Assembly (NCBI GenBank): GCA_021809425.1
Contig: JAKBAA010000024.1
Span: forward strand, 1 to 43,274
DNA from: Actinomycetes bacterium
GTDB lineage: Bacteria > Actinomycetota > Acidimicrobiia > Acidimicrobiales > Bog-793
Reading direction: 5' to 3'
DNA: 43,274 nt
A model generated the notes under the pieces. It made no database searches. It had not been told where the DNA came from and saw only the letters and a program-made list of their open reading frames with translations. The position numbers were made by a program, and so were the translations under genes. Shown here in pieces: positions 16,095 to 25,524 of this stretch (positions within the stretch are counted from its first letter, which is position 1; every line of letters begins with the position of its first letter).

Positions 16095-16952
16095 GTGTCG
16101 GACATTCGTCAGGTCGGCGTGGTCGGCTGTGGGCTCATGGGGTCGGGCATCGCCGAGGTGTGCGCGCGCGCCGGCGTCCCCGTGCTCGTGGCGGAGGCAG
16201 ATCCGCCGCGCGCCGCGGCTGGTCGGGCCCGGATCGAGTCGTCGCTCGAGCGGGCGCTGGCGGCCGGCAAGCTGGACCCGGCGGGGCGTGAGGCCGCCCT
16301 CGCGCGGTGCTCGGTCACGACCGACCTCGACGCCCTCCGAGGGTGCGACCTCGTGGTGGAGGCGATCGGCGAGGACGTGGGGGCGAAGCTGTCGCTGTTC
16401 GCGACGCTGGACCGGGTCGTGGCGCCCGGCGCCGTGCTGGCCTCGAACACCTCCTCCATCCCGATCGCTCGCCTGGCAGCTGCCACGTCTCGGCCGGGCG
16501 CAGTGCTCGGCATCCACTTCTTCAACCCGGCGCCGGTCATGCGCCTCGTGGAGATCGTGCCCGGTCTGCGCACCGAGCCGGAGGTGCTGGTCCGTTGCGA
16601 GGCGTTCGTGACCGACGTGCTCGGGAAGGTGGCGATTCGCGCCAGGGACCGGGCCGGGTTCGTCGTGAACGGCCTCCTCGTCCCCTATCTGCTCGCAGCG
16701 ATCCGCATGCTCGAGGCCGGCCACGCAAGCGCCGACGAGATCGACCAGGCGATGGTGCTCGGCTGCGCGCACCCGCTCGGTCCGTTGGCGCTGTGCGACC
16801 TGATCGGGCTGGACACGGTGCTCGGGATCTCCGAGGCGCTCTACGACGAGCTTCGGGACCCCGCCATGGCGCCGCCGCCGCTGCTGCGCCGCATGGTGGA
16901 GGCCGGACTGCTCGGGCGCAAGAGCGGGCAGGGCTTCTCCCTCCATGGCTGA
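16095..16952 (+). CDS. 3-hydroxyacyl-CoA (3-hydroxybutyryl-CoA) dehydrogenase
   Basis: The 285-residue protein has the NAD-binding motif GVVGCGLMGSGIAEV at its N-terminus, the catalytic His in LGIHFFNPAPVMRLVEI, and the C-terminal dimerisation domain with HPLGPLALCDLIGLD and GRKSGQGF. The length matches monofunctional Hbd/PaaH/FadB2 enzymes. It oxidises 3-hydroxybutyryl-CoA (or a related hydroxyacyl-CoA) to the 3-keto product for the thiolase just upstream. The GTG start was chosen for the fit to the family N-terminus and the GGGGGAGG about eight bases ahead. Crotonase, needed between GcdH and this enzyme, is missing from the window. Confidence 0.9.
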   Translation: MSDIRQVGVVGCGLMGSGIAEVCARAGVPVLVAEADPPRAAAGRARIESSLERALAAGKLDPAGREAALARCSVTTDLDALRGCDLVVEAIGEDVGAKLSLFATLDRVVAPGAVLASNTSSIPIARLAAATSRPGAVLGIHFFNPAPVMRLVEIVPGLRTEPEVLVRCEAFVTDVLGKVAIRARDRAGFVVNGLLVPYLLAAIRMLEAGHASADEIDQAMVLGCAHPLGPLALCDLIGLDTVLGISEALYDELRDPAMAPPPLLRRMVEAGLLGRKSGQGFSLHG

Positions 16953-17046
16953 GCGCTCGCCGACCACGGCTGGAAGCTCGCCGACGCCGGTCGCACGTGC
17001 TGCCGGCCGCCCTTCGTCGCCCTCGAGCCGGGGAACGGGCGGCCAC

Positions 17047-17052
17047 TATGCT
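17047..17052 (+). promoter_or_regulatory. Possible -10 box upstream of etfB
   Basis: TATGCT stands out in the GC-rich 167-base gap between the hydroxyacyl-CoA dehydrogenase and etfB genes and would give a leader of about 60 bases. No convincing -35 lies 17 bases upstream (GAGCCG). Weak evidence. Confidence 0.25.
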
Positions 17053-17119
17053 GAGCCCCACGCCAGCGACCACGGCGGTGCCGCCGCGGTCGCGTTGCGT
17101 CCACCGGAGGCCTAGGAAC

Positions 17120-17896
17120 ATGCAGATCGCCGTCTGTGTCAAGCAGATCCCCGACCCCGGGGATCCACCGCGCTTCGACGCGCAGACGTACCGGCTCGAC
17201 CGGAGCGGGGCCATCATCCTCGACGACTCCGACGCCTACAGCGTGGAGATGGCGCTTCGCCTCGCCGAGGTCGCAGGTGGCGAGGTGACGGCCGTCTCGG
17301 TCGCCCCGGACGGGGAGCTTTCCGGCTTGCGCACCGCGCTCGCCATGGGCGTGCAGCGGGCGGTCCTCGTGTCGGATCCCGCCCTGGCCGGTCTGGACGC
17401 GCTCGGCACGGCGAAGGTCCTTGCCGCCGTGGCACGCCGGGTCGGCGCCGAGCTCGTGCTCGCGGCGACCGAGTCGACCGACGGCTACACGGGCACCGTC
17501 CCCGTCCAGCTCGCAGAGCTCTTGGCGTGGCCCGCCCTGAGCTTCGCCCGCCACGTCGAGCTCGAGGACGGGCTGCTCCGCGTGCAACGACAGACCGAGG
17601 CCGGCTACGACGAGCTGCGCTGCCCGCCGCCTGCGGTGGTCACCGTGACCGCCGGGGTGGTCGAGGTCAGGTACCCGACGATGAAGGGGATCCTCTCGGC
17701 GCGCTCGAAGCCGGTCGACCAGCTCTCCCTCGCCGACCTCGACCTCGAGGCGGCTGAGGTCGGCGTCCTCGGCGCCGGTCAGGAGGTCGTGGGCATCGAG
17801 GATGCGCCGGTGCGCGCGGCGGGGACGATGGTGACCGACGACGGGACCGGGCACGTCGCCGTGCTCGAGGCGCTGCGGAGCTGGAAGGTCATCTAG
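17120..17896 (+). CDS. etfB: Electron transfer flavoprotein, beta subunit
   Basis: The 258-residue protein starts with the standard MQIAVCVKQIPDP and carries the AMP-binding ETF-beta signature region (VRYPTMKGILSARSKPV). With EtfA it accepts electrons from GcdH and other acyl-CoA dehydrogenases. The ATG follows GGAGG (17106-17110). It is separated from etfA by 234 bases, which is unusual because the two subunits are normally encoded back to back. It lacks the features I would need to call it an electron-bifurcating ETF, so a conventional role is assumed. Confidence 0.92.
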   Translation: MQIAVCVKQIPDPGDPPRFDAQTYRLDRSGAIILDDSDAYSVEMALRLAEVAGGEVTAVSVAPDGELSGLRTALAMGVQRAVLVSDPALAGLDALGTAKVLAAVARRVGAELVLAATESTDGYTGTVPVQLAELLAWPALSFARHVELEDGLLRVQRQTEAGYDELRCPPPAVVTVTAGVVEVRYPTMKGILSARSKPVDQLSLADLDLEAAEVGVLGAGQEVVGIEDAPVRAAGTMVTDDGTGHVAVLEALRSWKVI

Positions 17897-18130
17897 TCGG
17901 GGGTCGCTTCGAGCGCTGCGTGGCACGGGCCCTGGCAAGCGAGCCCGGCGCGCGTCGTCCCGCGACCGGACTGCTCCGCACGCGCGATGGCAGAACCTTG
18001 GTGAATTGGCCTTGGTGCGCGGAATTCCGTCGTCTCAAGTCGCTCGCCCCACCGTGCGCGTCTAGGATCGGGCGCCTGCGCGCCGAACCACGTCGTGCAG
18101 CACGCACCTGATGCAGGCGGGGTGAGGCTG
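17897..18130 (+). other. Noncoding gap between etfB and etfA
   Basis: No open frame with coding character was seen. A TAGGAT box (18063-18068) could be a -10 element about 65 bases before the etfA start, without a clear -35. A GGAATTCC palindrome (about 18021-18028) is short and probably chance. The gap may let etfA and the membrane oxidoreductase be transcribed separately. Confidence 0.35.
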
Positions 18131-19102
18131 ATGATGGATCGGATCTTGGTCGTGTGCGAGCAGCGGGACGGCGTGCCGTCGGCGACCGTGCTCGAGCTCG
18201 TGAGCGCCGCCGCCAACCTGGCGACCGCGGTGGAGGGGGTGACCTGGGGACCTGGCGGCGCAGCGGCCGCGGCCGTCCTCGGTGCGCACGGGCTGGCGCG
18301 ACTGCTCGACCTCGGTGACCTGGGCGACCGGCTTCCGGCTCCCCGCGTGGCCGACGCCCTCGCGGCGAGGATGGCGGGGGAGGGGCCGCCGGCGGCGGTG
18401 CTCGTGCCGATGTCCTACGACGGACGCGACGTCGCCGCGCGCCTGTCGGCTCGCCTCGACCGGCCGGTGCTGGCGAACGTCGTCGGGCTACGCGACGAGG
18501 AGGGCGGCCTCGTGAGCGAGCACGAGATCGCCGGTGGCGCCCAGCTCGCCCGGGCTCGGTTCACGGGACCGGGCCCGGGGATCTTCGTGGTGCGGCCGAA
18601 GTCGTTCGCACCGGCGAGCGACCCGTCGCGCCCTCCCGCCACGGTCGAGGCAGTGGCGCTGCCGGCGCCAGGTCCGAGGGATGCGGTCGAGGTGGTCGCC
18701 CGCCACGTCGAGGAGCGAACCGGGCCAGGCCTGGAGGCGGCCAGCGTCGTCGTCGCCGGGGGACGCGGGCTCGGGGACCAGGCGAGGTACGCGCGGGTGG
18801 AGCGGCTCGCCGAGCTGCTGCACGGAGCTCCGGCGGCCTCCCGGGCGATCGTGGACGCGGGGTGGGTGCCCTACGCCTACCAGGTGGGCCAGACCGGAAA
18901 GACGGTCAAGCCGGACGTGTACGTCGCCTGCGGCATCTCGGGGGCGACCCAGCACCTGATCGGCATGAAGGGGTCCCACCACGTGGTGGCGATCAACAAG
19001 GACCCGGCTGCGCCGATCTTCGGGATCGCGGACCTCGGGGTCGTGGGCGACGTCAACGAGGTCCTGCCTCGCTTGATCGCGGCGCTCGAGGCCGAGGCCT
19101 GA
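18131..19102 (+). CDS. etfA: Electron transfer flavoprotein, alpha subunit
   Basis: The 323-residue protein ends with the FAD-binding domain typical of Etf[10 protein letters not shown], the [20 protein letters not shown] segment, and the HLIGMKGS and [11 protein letters not shown] motifs. The N-terminal half is the less conserved domain I. Two adjacent ATG codons (18131, 18134) are possible; GCGGGGTGAGG is nearer the ideal distance for the second, giving MDRILVV. It pairs with EtfB and is followed after 19 bases by the membrane oxidoreductase, its likely electron acceptor. Confidence 0.9.
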   Translation: MMDRILVVCEQRDGVPSATVLELVSAAANLATAVEGVTWGPGGAAAAAVLGAHGLARLLDLGDLGDRLPAPRVADALAARMAGEGPPAAVLVPMSYDGRDVAARLSARLDRPVLANVVGLRDEEGGLVSEHEIAGGAQLARARFTGPGPGIFVVRPKSFAPASDPSRPPATVEAVALPAPGPRDAVEVVARHVEERTGPGLEAASVVVAGGRGLGDQARYARVERLAELLHGAPAASRAIVDAGWVPYAYQVGQTGKTVKPDVYVACGISGATQHLIGMKGSHHVVAINKDPAAPIFGIADLGVVGDVNEVLPRLIAALEAEA

Positions 19103-19121
19103 GGGCACGAGGGCGCGACGG

Positions 19122-21161
19122 ATGCTGTCTCGCTTTCCGGTCGTCGGGGGCGTAGCCATCGTGGCGCTCGCGCTGAGCGGCCGCCGCCTCTGGCAGCTCG
19201 GCCAGCTCGTCACCTCGGGGGCGCCAGCGCCAGGTCGTAAGGGCCGGTGGGGGGCGCGGCTCACCCGGGAGGTCCGGGAGGTCGTCGGCCAGCAGCGTCT
19301 CCTGCGGTGGCGACTTCCGGGTCTCGCGCACGCCTTCACCTTCTGGGGCTTTCTCCTCCTCGGGCTGACGGTCATCGAGGCGTGCGGCGACCTGTTCTCG
19401 GCGAGCTTCGCCCTCCCGTGGATCGGCCACGCAGCCATCGTCGGCTTCCTCGAGGACCTGTTCGCGTGCGCCGTGCTCGTGTCCCTGGTGGTCTTCGCCG
19501 CCATCCGGCTTCGCCAGAACCCGCGTGTGCTCGAGCGTCGCTCGCGGTTCTTCGGCTCCCACAACGGCGTCGCCTGGCTCGTCCTCGGGATGATCGCCGC
19601 CGTCATCGTCACCCTGCTCCTCTACCGGGCGGCGCAGACGAACACGGGCCACTTCCCGTATGGATGGTGGGCCTTTGCGTCGCACGGCCTCGGAAGGGCG
19701 CTCGCGGGGCTCGGTGCCGGGACGAACCGGACGCTCGAGACGGTGTTCGTCGACCTCAACCTCATCGTGATCTTCGCCTTCCTCGTGCTGGTCGTCTACT
19801 CGAAGCACCTCCACATCTTCTTCGCGCCGATCAACATCGCCTTCGCTCGGACGCCGCGGGCGCTCGGCGCGCTCGACAAGACCCCGGTGATGGACCTCGA
19901 GGAGCTGACGGAGGAGTCACGATTCGGCGCTGGCCGGATCGAGGACCTGACCTGGAAGCAGCGGCTCGACCTGTTGGCGTGCACCGAGTGTGGTCGCTGC
20001 CAGAGCCAGTGCCCGGCCTGGGCGACCGAGAAGCCGCTCTCGCCGAAGCTGCTGGTGATGGCCTTGCGGGACGAGCTGCTCGCCAGCACGCGGCCGGCGG
20101 GCGACCACGCGGGGGGATCGGAAGGTCGAGCGCTCGTCGGCGCGGTCGTCGAGGCGGCGGCCGTGTGGTCGTGCACGACCTGCGGCGCGTGCGTCGAGCA
20201 GTGTCCCGTCGACATCGAGCACGTGGATGCCATCGTGGATCTCCGGCGTCACGAGGTGCTGATGGCCTCTCGCTTCCCGCCCGAGGCCGGCACGATGCTG
20301 CGCAGCCTCGAGAACCGCGGTGATCCGTGGGGCATGGGGAGCCAGCACCGGCTCGACTGGACGAGCGGGCTCGGGTTCGAGGTGCCGGTGGTCGAGGGTC
20401 GGATCCCGGACGAGGTCGAGTACCTGCTCTGGGTGGGCTGCGCCGGCGCATTCGACGATCGGGCGCGCGCGACGACCCAGTCGCTGGCCCGGCTGCTCCA
20501 CCTGGCCGGCGTCTCCTTCGCCGTGCTCGGTCCCCGTGAGTCGTGCACGGGGGACCCGGCACGCCGGCTCGGCAACGAGTTCCTCTTCCAGGAGCAGGCC
20601 AAGGCAAACATCGCCGTCCTGAAGGAGGTGGGCGTGCGCAAGCTCGTGACGAGCTGCCCCCACTGCGCCAACACGATCGGCGCCGAGTACCCCGAGCTCG
20701 GCCTCGAGGTCGAGGTGCTGCACCACAGCGAGCTGCTCGCGCAGCTGCTGGCGACCGGCCGGCTGGACGCCGGCCGTCTCCCGGCGAGCGTCACCTACCA
20801 CGACCCGTGCTACCTCGGTCGCCACCGAAGGGTCTTCGATGCCCCCCGTTCGGTGATCGACGGGGTCGAGGGGGTCGAGCTGGTGGAGATGGAGCGCCGG
20901 CGAGAGCAGAGCTTCTGCTGCGGGGCGGGAGGGGCTCGGATGTGGCTCGAGGAGTCGTCGGGGACGCGCATCAACCGGGCTCGGGCCGACGAGGCCCTCG
21001 GGACGGGGGCTGCCGTGGTCGCCACCGCATGTCCGTACTGCGCGGTCATGCTCGACGACGCCGTGCGGGAGCGGGGTCGGTCCGAGGAGGTGGAGGTGCT
21101 CGACCTCGCTCGGCTGCTCGAGCGGTCCGGGGCGTCCGGCCGAGGGGTCGGTGCAGGGTGA
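19122..21161 (+). CDS. Membrane ETF:quinone oxidoreductase, NarI-like/HdrD-like Fe-S protein
   Basis: The 679-residue protein has an N-terminal integral membrane domain (to about residue 235, five or six hydrophobic stretches with His residues, e.g. [11 protein letters not shown]) resembling the heme-b NarI/DsrM fold. Two [4Fe-4S] motifs follow: [12 protein letters not shown] (Cys287, 290, 293, 297) and [12 protein letters not shown] (Cys351, 354, 357, 361). Then come two CCG-type domains of the HdrD/GlpC family (SCPHC and, after [20 protein letters not shown] with ACPYC). Proteins of this architecture next to etfBA serve as EtfAB:menaquinone oxidoreductases in anaerobic aromatic and fatty-acid degraders. 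It would deliver GcdH electrons to the quinone pool, replacing the flavoprotein ETF-QO. Confidence 0.9.
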   Translation: MLSRFPVVGGVAIVALALSGRRLWQLGQLVTSGAPAPGRKGRWGARLTREVREVVGQQRLLRWRLPGLAHAFTFWGFLLLGLTVIEACGDLFSASFALPWIGHAAIVGFLEDLFACAVLVSLVVFAAIRLRQNPRVLERRSRFFGSHNGVAWLVLGMIAAVIVTLLLYRAAQTNTGHFPYGWWAFASHGLGRALAGLGAGTNRTLETVFVDLNLIVIFAFLVLVVYSKHLHIFFAPINIAFARTPRALGALDKTPVMDLEELTEESRFGAGRIEDLTWKQRLDLLACTECGRCQSQCPAWATEKPLSPKLLVMALRDELLASTRPAGDHAGGSEGRALVGAVVEAAAVWSCTTCGACVEQCPVDIEHVDAIVDLRRHEVLMASRFPPEAGTMLRSLENRGDPWGMGSQHRLDWTSGLGFEVPVVEGRIPDEVEYLLWVGCAGAFDDRARATTQSLARLLHLAGVSFAVLGPRESCTGDPARRLGNEFLFQEQAKANIAVLKEVGVRKLVTSCPHCANTIGAEYPELGLEVEVLHHSELLAQLLATGRLDAGRLPASVTYHDPCYLGRHRRVFDAPRSVIDGVEGVELVEMERRREQSFCCGAGGARMWLEESSGTRINRARADEALGTGAAVVATACPYCAVMLDDAVRERGRSEEVEVLDLARLLERSGASGRGVGAG

Positions 21162-21185
21162 GGCCGGGCGCGTGGCGGGCGCGGC

Positions 21186-21191
21186 TAGCCT
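21186..21191 (+). promoter_or_regulatory. -10 box of a probable leaderless transcript
   Basis: TAGCCT ends seven bases before the GTG at 21199. This is the spacing expected when transcription begins at or beside the start codon, a common arrangement in actinobacteria. It marks the boundary between the catabolic and polysaccharide blocks. Confidence 0.45.
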
Positions 21192-21198
21192 CTTGCGC

Positions 21199-21633
21199 GT
21201 GCGCGAGCTCCACCCGAACGGGATCCTGAGCACCGAGGAGGCGCCCGCGGAGCGGCTTGCCGCGCTCGAGCTGCGGCTCCGTGAGCAGGTCGAGGCCGCC
21301 GAGCTGTGCGGAACCGAGCTCCGGGCGATGGAGCGGGACCTCGCCGTGAAGGACTCCTTCATCCGCCGCCTCGAGCGGGGCCAGGAGCTGCTGTCGGTCG
21401 AGCTGGCACAGGTCCGAGCCCGCGCCGACGAGCTGTTCGGCGACCTCGAGCGGGCCGAAGCCCGCTGCGCAGCCGCCGAGGCGGCCCTGGCGGCGTCGGC
21501 GGCCGAGCTGGCGTCCGTGCGTGCCAGCACCTCGCTGCGCGTCGGCGCAACTGCCGTCGCCGTCGCGCGGCGCCTCGGGCCGCTCGGGCGGCTCGCACGG
21601 CACCTCGCGTCGGGGCGCCCGGCAGGACGCTGA
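21199..21633 (+). CDS. Small coiled-coil protein at the head of the polysaccharide block
   Basis: With the GTG at 21199 the protein has 144 residues. From about residue 18 to 105 it is rich in Glu, Leu, Arg and Ala with heptad-like spacing (ERLAALELRLREQVEAAE, later ERAEARCAAAEAALAASAAE), predicting a coiled coil. It ends in a basic, glycine-containing tail (RRLGPLGRLARHLASGR) like those ending many coiled-coil glycosyltransferases. An alternative GTG at 21151 overlaps the upstream gene. The nearby TAGCCT box favours 21199. No catalytic motif is visible. It may be a scaffold or chain-length-measuring element, or the remnant of a longer coiled-coil enzyme. Confidence 0.65.
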   Translation: MRELHPNGILSTEEAPAERLAALELRLREQVEAAELCGTELRAMERDLAVKDSFIRRLERGQELLSVELAQVRARADELFGDLERAEARCAAAEAALAASAAELASVRASTSLRVGATAVAVARRLGPLGRLARHLASGRPAGR

Positions 21634-21640
21634 GCGGCGG

Positions 21641-22942
21641 GTGAGCGTCCCGCCGCCGGCGGAGGCCCGCCGCGACCTCGGGCTCTCGACCGCCAAGGGG
21701 CTGCGGCAGCGCCTGGCGCGTCGTGCCCTCTGGCCGTTCCTCCGGCACCAGCTGGTCCTGAACGAGGCGACGGCGGCAGCGCTCGAGGAGGTGCGAGGCC
21801 GGCTGGACGCAGCGGAGCTCGGTGCGCTCCGCGGCCGCCTGGATGCGGCGGAGCACGAGCTCCGACGAGCCCGAGGCGATCTCGAGCACCACACGAGCGT
21901 GCTGGTCCGCCACGAGGAGCCGCTCGATCGCCACGAGTTCCTGCTGTCCCACCTCGAGCCCGCCTTCCTCGACCTCCAGCGGGCCATGGACCTCGTCCAC
22001 GACAAGGTCGATCTCGCCAACCGCCAGGCCTTCGCCCGGTACCACGAGGGCTTCGGGTCGCTGCAGCGCTCGATCGCCGAGCTCGCCCAGCGTCTCGGCG
22101 ACCTGGAGCTCGCCGACGAGGATCGTCGGGACGGCTGGCGGCGGGCCCTCGCCGACGTGTCGCTCCGGCTCGGACAGCTGGACCTGTTCCTCACCGAGGT
22201 GCGCCGGAGCTTCCCCGCGCCACCCGAGGGCGACCGCCTGGCCCGCCTCCCGGTCGGTCTCGAGGGCTTGCGGTCGGCCTTCGACGAGGCCTTCCGCGGG
22301 CCCCGCGCGGTGATCGAGGAGCGCGCCCGTGGCTATCTCGGTGAGCTGACCTCGCTGCCAGGCGGTGGCCCGGTCCTCGACCTCGGCGCGGGACGGGGCG
22401 AGCTCCTGCGCGTCCTGTCGGACGCCGGCGTCGAGGCCTACGGGGTCGACACGAGCCCCGAGGCGGTGGCGAGCTGCACGTCGTGCGGGCTCGATGTCCG
22501 CCACGAGGAGGCCCTCGCCCATCTCGCTGCCGTGCGGGCGGCGTCGCTCGGTGCCGTGACGGGGCTCCACCTCGCCGAGCACCTGCCGCCCGAGGCGCTG
22601 CTCGAGCTGCTGGCGCTCGCAGCACGGGCGCTGCGGCCGGGCGGCCTGCTCGTCCTCGAGACGCCGAACCCGGAGAACCTCGTGGTGGCGGCCTCGTCGT
22701 TCTGGCTCGACCCGACCCATCGCCGACCGCTGCCACCGGCACTCCTGGCCTTCCTCGTGGGTGCTCGGGGCTTCGACGGGATCGAGGTCCGCCGGCTCGT
22801 GCGGGCCGACCAGCCGGCACCCATCGCGCTCAAGGCGGATGAGGCGGAGGCGGCCGGCCAGGCCGTGGCCGGCCTCGTCGAGGCGGTGAACGCGCACCTG
22901 TTCGCGCCGACCGACTACGCCGTCCTGGCGCGACGCCCGTAG
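21641..22942 (+). CDS. Coiled-coil class I SAM-dependent methyltransferase (copy A)
   Basis: In this 433-residue protein, residues to about 235 are helical with coiled-coil character and residues about 240-400 form a Rossmann methyltransferase. Motif I is VLDLGAGRGELL, the acidic loop is YGVDTSPEAV, and the later signature LETPNPENL with FWLDPTHRRPLPPALL resembles WbdD-type O-antigen chain-terminating methyltransferases. In those systems methylation caps the glycan and a coiled coil sets its length. The GTG start lies eight bases after the previous stop. A paralogue follows at 25521-26852, each paired with a glycosyltransferase. The acceptor is unknown; a role in capping or decorating surface glycan is inferred. 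Confidence 0.8.
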   Translation: MSVPPPAEARRDLGLSTAKGLRQRLARRALWPFLRHQLVLNEATAAALEEVRGRLDAAELGALRGRLDAAEHELRRARGDLEHHTSVLVRHEEPLDRHEFLLSHLEPAFLDLQRAMDLVHDKVDLANRQAFARYHEGFGSLQRSIAELAQRLGDLELADEDRRDGWRRALADVSLRLGQLDLFLTEVRRSFPAPPEGDRLARLPVGLEGLRSAFDEAFRGPRAVIEERARGYLGELTSLPGGGPVLDLGAGRGELLRVLSDAGVEAYGVDTSPEAVASCTSCGLDVRHEEALAHLAAVRAASLGAVTGLHLAEHLPPEALLELLALAARALRPGGLLVLETPNPENLVVAASSFWLDPTHRRPLPPALLAFLVGARGFDGIEVRRLVRADQPAPIALKADEAEAAGQAVAGLVEAVNAHLFAPTDYAVLARRP

Positions 22943-22950
22943 GAGGGGCG

Positions 22951-25524
22951 GTGCGAGTCGGGTTCCACTCGCCGTTGCCGCCGGAGCGGTCGGGGATTGC
23001 CGATTACAGCTACGAGCTGCTGGAGGAGCTGCGCCACCACGTCGAGGTGGTGGCGGTGGTGCGGGACGATCTCGTCGGGACGGATCGGGCCCCCGAGGGG
23101 GTCGAGGTCGTGGGCTGCTCGCAGCTCGGTGTGGACGACGTCGACGTCGACGTCTACCAGATGGGCAACAACCCGCGTTACCACCGCTTCCTCTACGCGC
23201 GGGCCCTCGAGCGTCCCGGCTTGCTCGTCCTCCACGACCCGTCGCTGGCCGACTACCACAGCGAGATGTGCCGGTCGCCCGAGAGCGGGGTGTTTCGCCA
23301 CGAGATCGCCTTCGACCACCCCGGGATACCCCTCGAGGCCGAGCTGCCGCTCGTGGACGTCGGCGAGGGGCGTCGCGACCTGGACCGCCTCGAGGTCCTC
23401 CTCGCCCGCCGGGTCGTCGAGGCGAGCGTGCGCACGCTCGTCCACTCGAGCGCCATCGCCGAGTCCATGCGGGCCCGCTACCGGGGGGCGGACGTGACGA
23501 CGATCCGGCTGCCGGCGCCGGTCGTCCCCGAGCGCCCTGGCCTCGCCCGGCGCCCCGGGGAGGTCACCTTCGGGGTGTTCGGCGGGATCAACTACTACAA
23601 GCGGATCGACGCCGTCGTCGAAGCTTTCCGGCAGGTCCGGCCCCGGTTCCCGCTGGCCCGCCTCGTCATCGCCGGGCGCCCGGACGAAAGGGAGATGACG
23701 GCCCGGCTCCGGCGGCTGGCGGCGAGCGAGGAGCTCGGCGGGGCGCTCGAGGTCCACACCGAGCTCACCCTCGCCGAGCTCGAAGCCGAGATGCACGCCT
23801 GCGACGTCGCCGTGTCGCTGCGCTGGCCGACGGCCGGGGAGATGAGCGCCACGCTCATGCGGGCCTTCGGAGCCGGCCGGCCGGCGGTCGTGACGGACGT
23901 GCTGCAGTTCCGCGAGCTGGACGGGCGGTTCTGCTGGCGGGTCCCGATCGGCGACGAGGAGGTCCCGAGGCTCGTCGAGGTGCTCTCCGCTGCCGCCGAG
24001 GACCCTGCCAGATGCGTCGAAGCGGGGCGGGCGGCGCGGCGCTTCGTCGAGCGCGAGGCAACCTACGCCGTCGTCGGCGAGCAGTACGTCGCCCATCTCG
24101 AGCACTGCCGCCGCCTCCGCCGGGCGAAGGCGGCGGCCGTGGCCAGCCGCTCGCTGGCCGCCCACGCCGTCCTCGGCGTGGCGCTGCTCGATGCCTATCC
24201 GCGCGAGGGAGAGGGTCGCGACGCGGTGACGGCGACGGCGACGGCCCTCGGGCGGGCCGGCGTGGACGTCGTAGACCTGCCACCCCCTCCCGGAGCCGAC
24301 GGACCGGTCGAGCGTCTGGCGCCGGCCCGCGTCGTCGCCTCCCGCCGGTCGCTGGCGGCCGCCCGCAAGTCCGCGTCCCGGGGCCGCCGCCCGGTGGGGG
24401 GAGCGTCACCGGTCCGATCGCGGCCGGATCGCTTCCGGCTGGAGGGCCGGGCAGCCTCGTCGGTGGTCGAGGTCGGCGAGCTGCACGACGTCGTCGTCTG
24501 CCACGTGGATGCCCGACGGGCGCCGCTCGTCGGCAGGGCGCTGCGCGACCACCACCGCCGTGGCCGGCGCACCGTGGCGATCGTGCTGCCCGACGCCGTG
24601 CCGCTCAGCCGGTCCTTCGAGCGGGTCCTCCGGCACGCCGACGAGATCTGGGCACCCAGCTGGTTCGCCGCCGACCTGCTCGCCAGCGCGCCCACCGGTC
24701 CGGTCGTGGTCGTCCCGACGCCGTTCGACCGGTCGGCGATCGCGGTGCCCCTCCCGGCGCCAGACGGGCCGCTCCGCGTCGCCGTCGTGGTCGACGGCGC
24801 CGCCGGCCTCGCCCGGGCCAACCCGCTGGGGGCGGTGGCGGCCTTCGCTGCCGCCTTCGGCACGAAGGCGGGCGGGTTGCCGGCGGGGAGCGAGCGGCCG
24901 GCCCGGCTCGAGCTGGTCGTGCGCAACGTACCGGCGACCCGTGCCGCCGCGGTCCTCGCCGCGGCGCTGGCGACGGTCGACGGACGGCTCGTGCTCGCAG
25001 CGACGGGGGCCGAGGTCGGCGAGCGGCTGGCGGCGGCCGAGGTGGTGCTGTCGCTGCACCGGACCGATGCCGCCGGGCAGTGGTGCCTGTCGGCGATGGC
25101 GGCCGGCCGACCGGTCGTCGGCACGGCCTACGGCGGGTGGACCGACGTCGCGACGGGGAGCTCGGCCTGCCTTGTGGGGTTCGACTCGGAGGCGGTCTCG
25201 GAGGGCGAGTACCTCCTCGACGCGCCCGGTGAGTGGGGGGTGGAGCCGGGCCAGCGCTGGGCGAGCCCGGCGCTCGACCAGGCAGCCGGCTGGCTGCGGC
25301 GCCTCGCCGCGGATCGCCGGCTCGTCAGGCGTGTCGGGGCGGCGGCCCGGCAGGCGGTGGAGGCCCAGCCCGACGAGGCGGCCGTCGGCGCCCTGATGCG
25401 GGCGCGCCTCGAGGCCCTTTCCCACCAGTCGGCCTTCGACGAGGGAAAGCGGCGGCGACGCGAGGCTAGGCTCGCGCTGGCGCGTCCAACGGGCGCCAGC
25501 GCAGCCGGCGGAGGGCGTCGTTGA
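22951..25524 (+). CDS. Two-domain GT4-type glycosyltransferase (copy A)
   Basis: The 857-residue protein appears to hold two GT-B glycosyltransferase units. The N-terminal unit (to about 395) starts MRVGFHSPLPPERSGIADYS, includes FGVFGGINYYKRID and RLVIAGRPDE, and has a donor-site loop PTAGEMSATLMRAFGAG in which only the first Glu of the GT4 EX7E motif remains. The C-terminal unit (about 415-830) has the same order of strands, but its donor loop reads RTDAAGQWCLSAMAAG, without either Glu. About 70 residues between them are Pro/Arg-rich. GTG start with AGGAGGGG just ahead. The last bases overlap the next start (TTGA). Homology to the 26862-29219 product is visible along the whole length. Confidence 0.8.
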   Translation: MRVGFHSPLPPERSGIADYSYELLEELRHHVEVVAVVRDDLVGTDRAPEGVEVVGCSQLGVDDVDVDVYQMGNNPRYHRFLYARALERPGLLVLHDPSLADYHSEMCRSPESGVFRHEIAFDHPGIPLEAELPLVDVGEGRRDLDRLEVLLARRVVEASVRTLVHSSAIAESMRARYRGADVTTIRLPAPVVPERPGLARRPGEVTFGVFGGINYYKRIDAVVEAFRQVRPRFPLARLVIAGRPDEREMTARLRRLAASEELGGALEVHTELTLAELEAEMHACDVAVSLRWPTAGEMSATLMRAFGAGRPAVVTDVLQFRELDGRFCWRVPIGDEEVPRLVEVLSAAAEDPARCVEAGRAARRFVEREATYAVVGEQYVAHLEHCRRLRRAKAAAVASRSLAAHAVLGVALLDAYPREGEGRDAVTATATALGRAGVDVVDLPPPPGADGPVERLAPARVVASRRSLAAARKSASRGRRPVGGASPVRSRPDRFRLEGRAASSVVEVGELHDVVVCHVDARRAPLVGRALRDHHRRGRRTVAIVLPDAVPLSRSFERVLRHADEIWAPSWFAADLLASAPTGPVVVVPTPFDRSAIAVPLPAPDGPLRVAVVVDGAAGLARANPLGAVAAFAAAFGTKAGGLPAGSERPARLELVVRNVPATRAAAVLAAALATVDGRLVLAATGAEVGERLAAAEVVLSLHRTDAAGQWCLSAMAAGRPVVGTAYGGWTDVATGSSACLVGFDSEAVSEGEYLLDAPGEWGVEPGQRWASPALDQAAGWLRRLAADRRLVRRVGAAARQAVEAQPDEAAVGALMRARLEALSHQSAFDEGKRRRREARLALARPTGASAAGGGRR

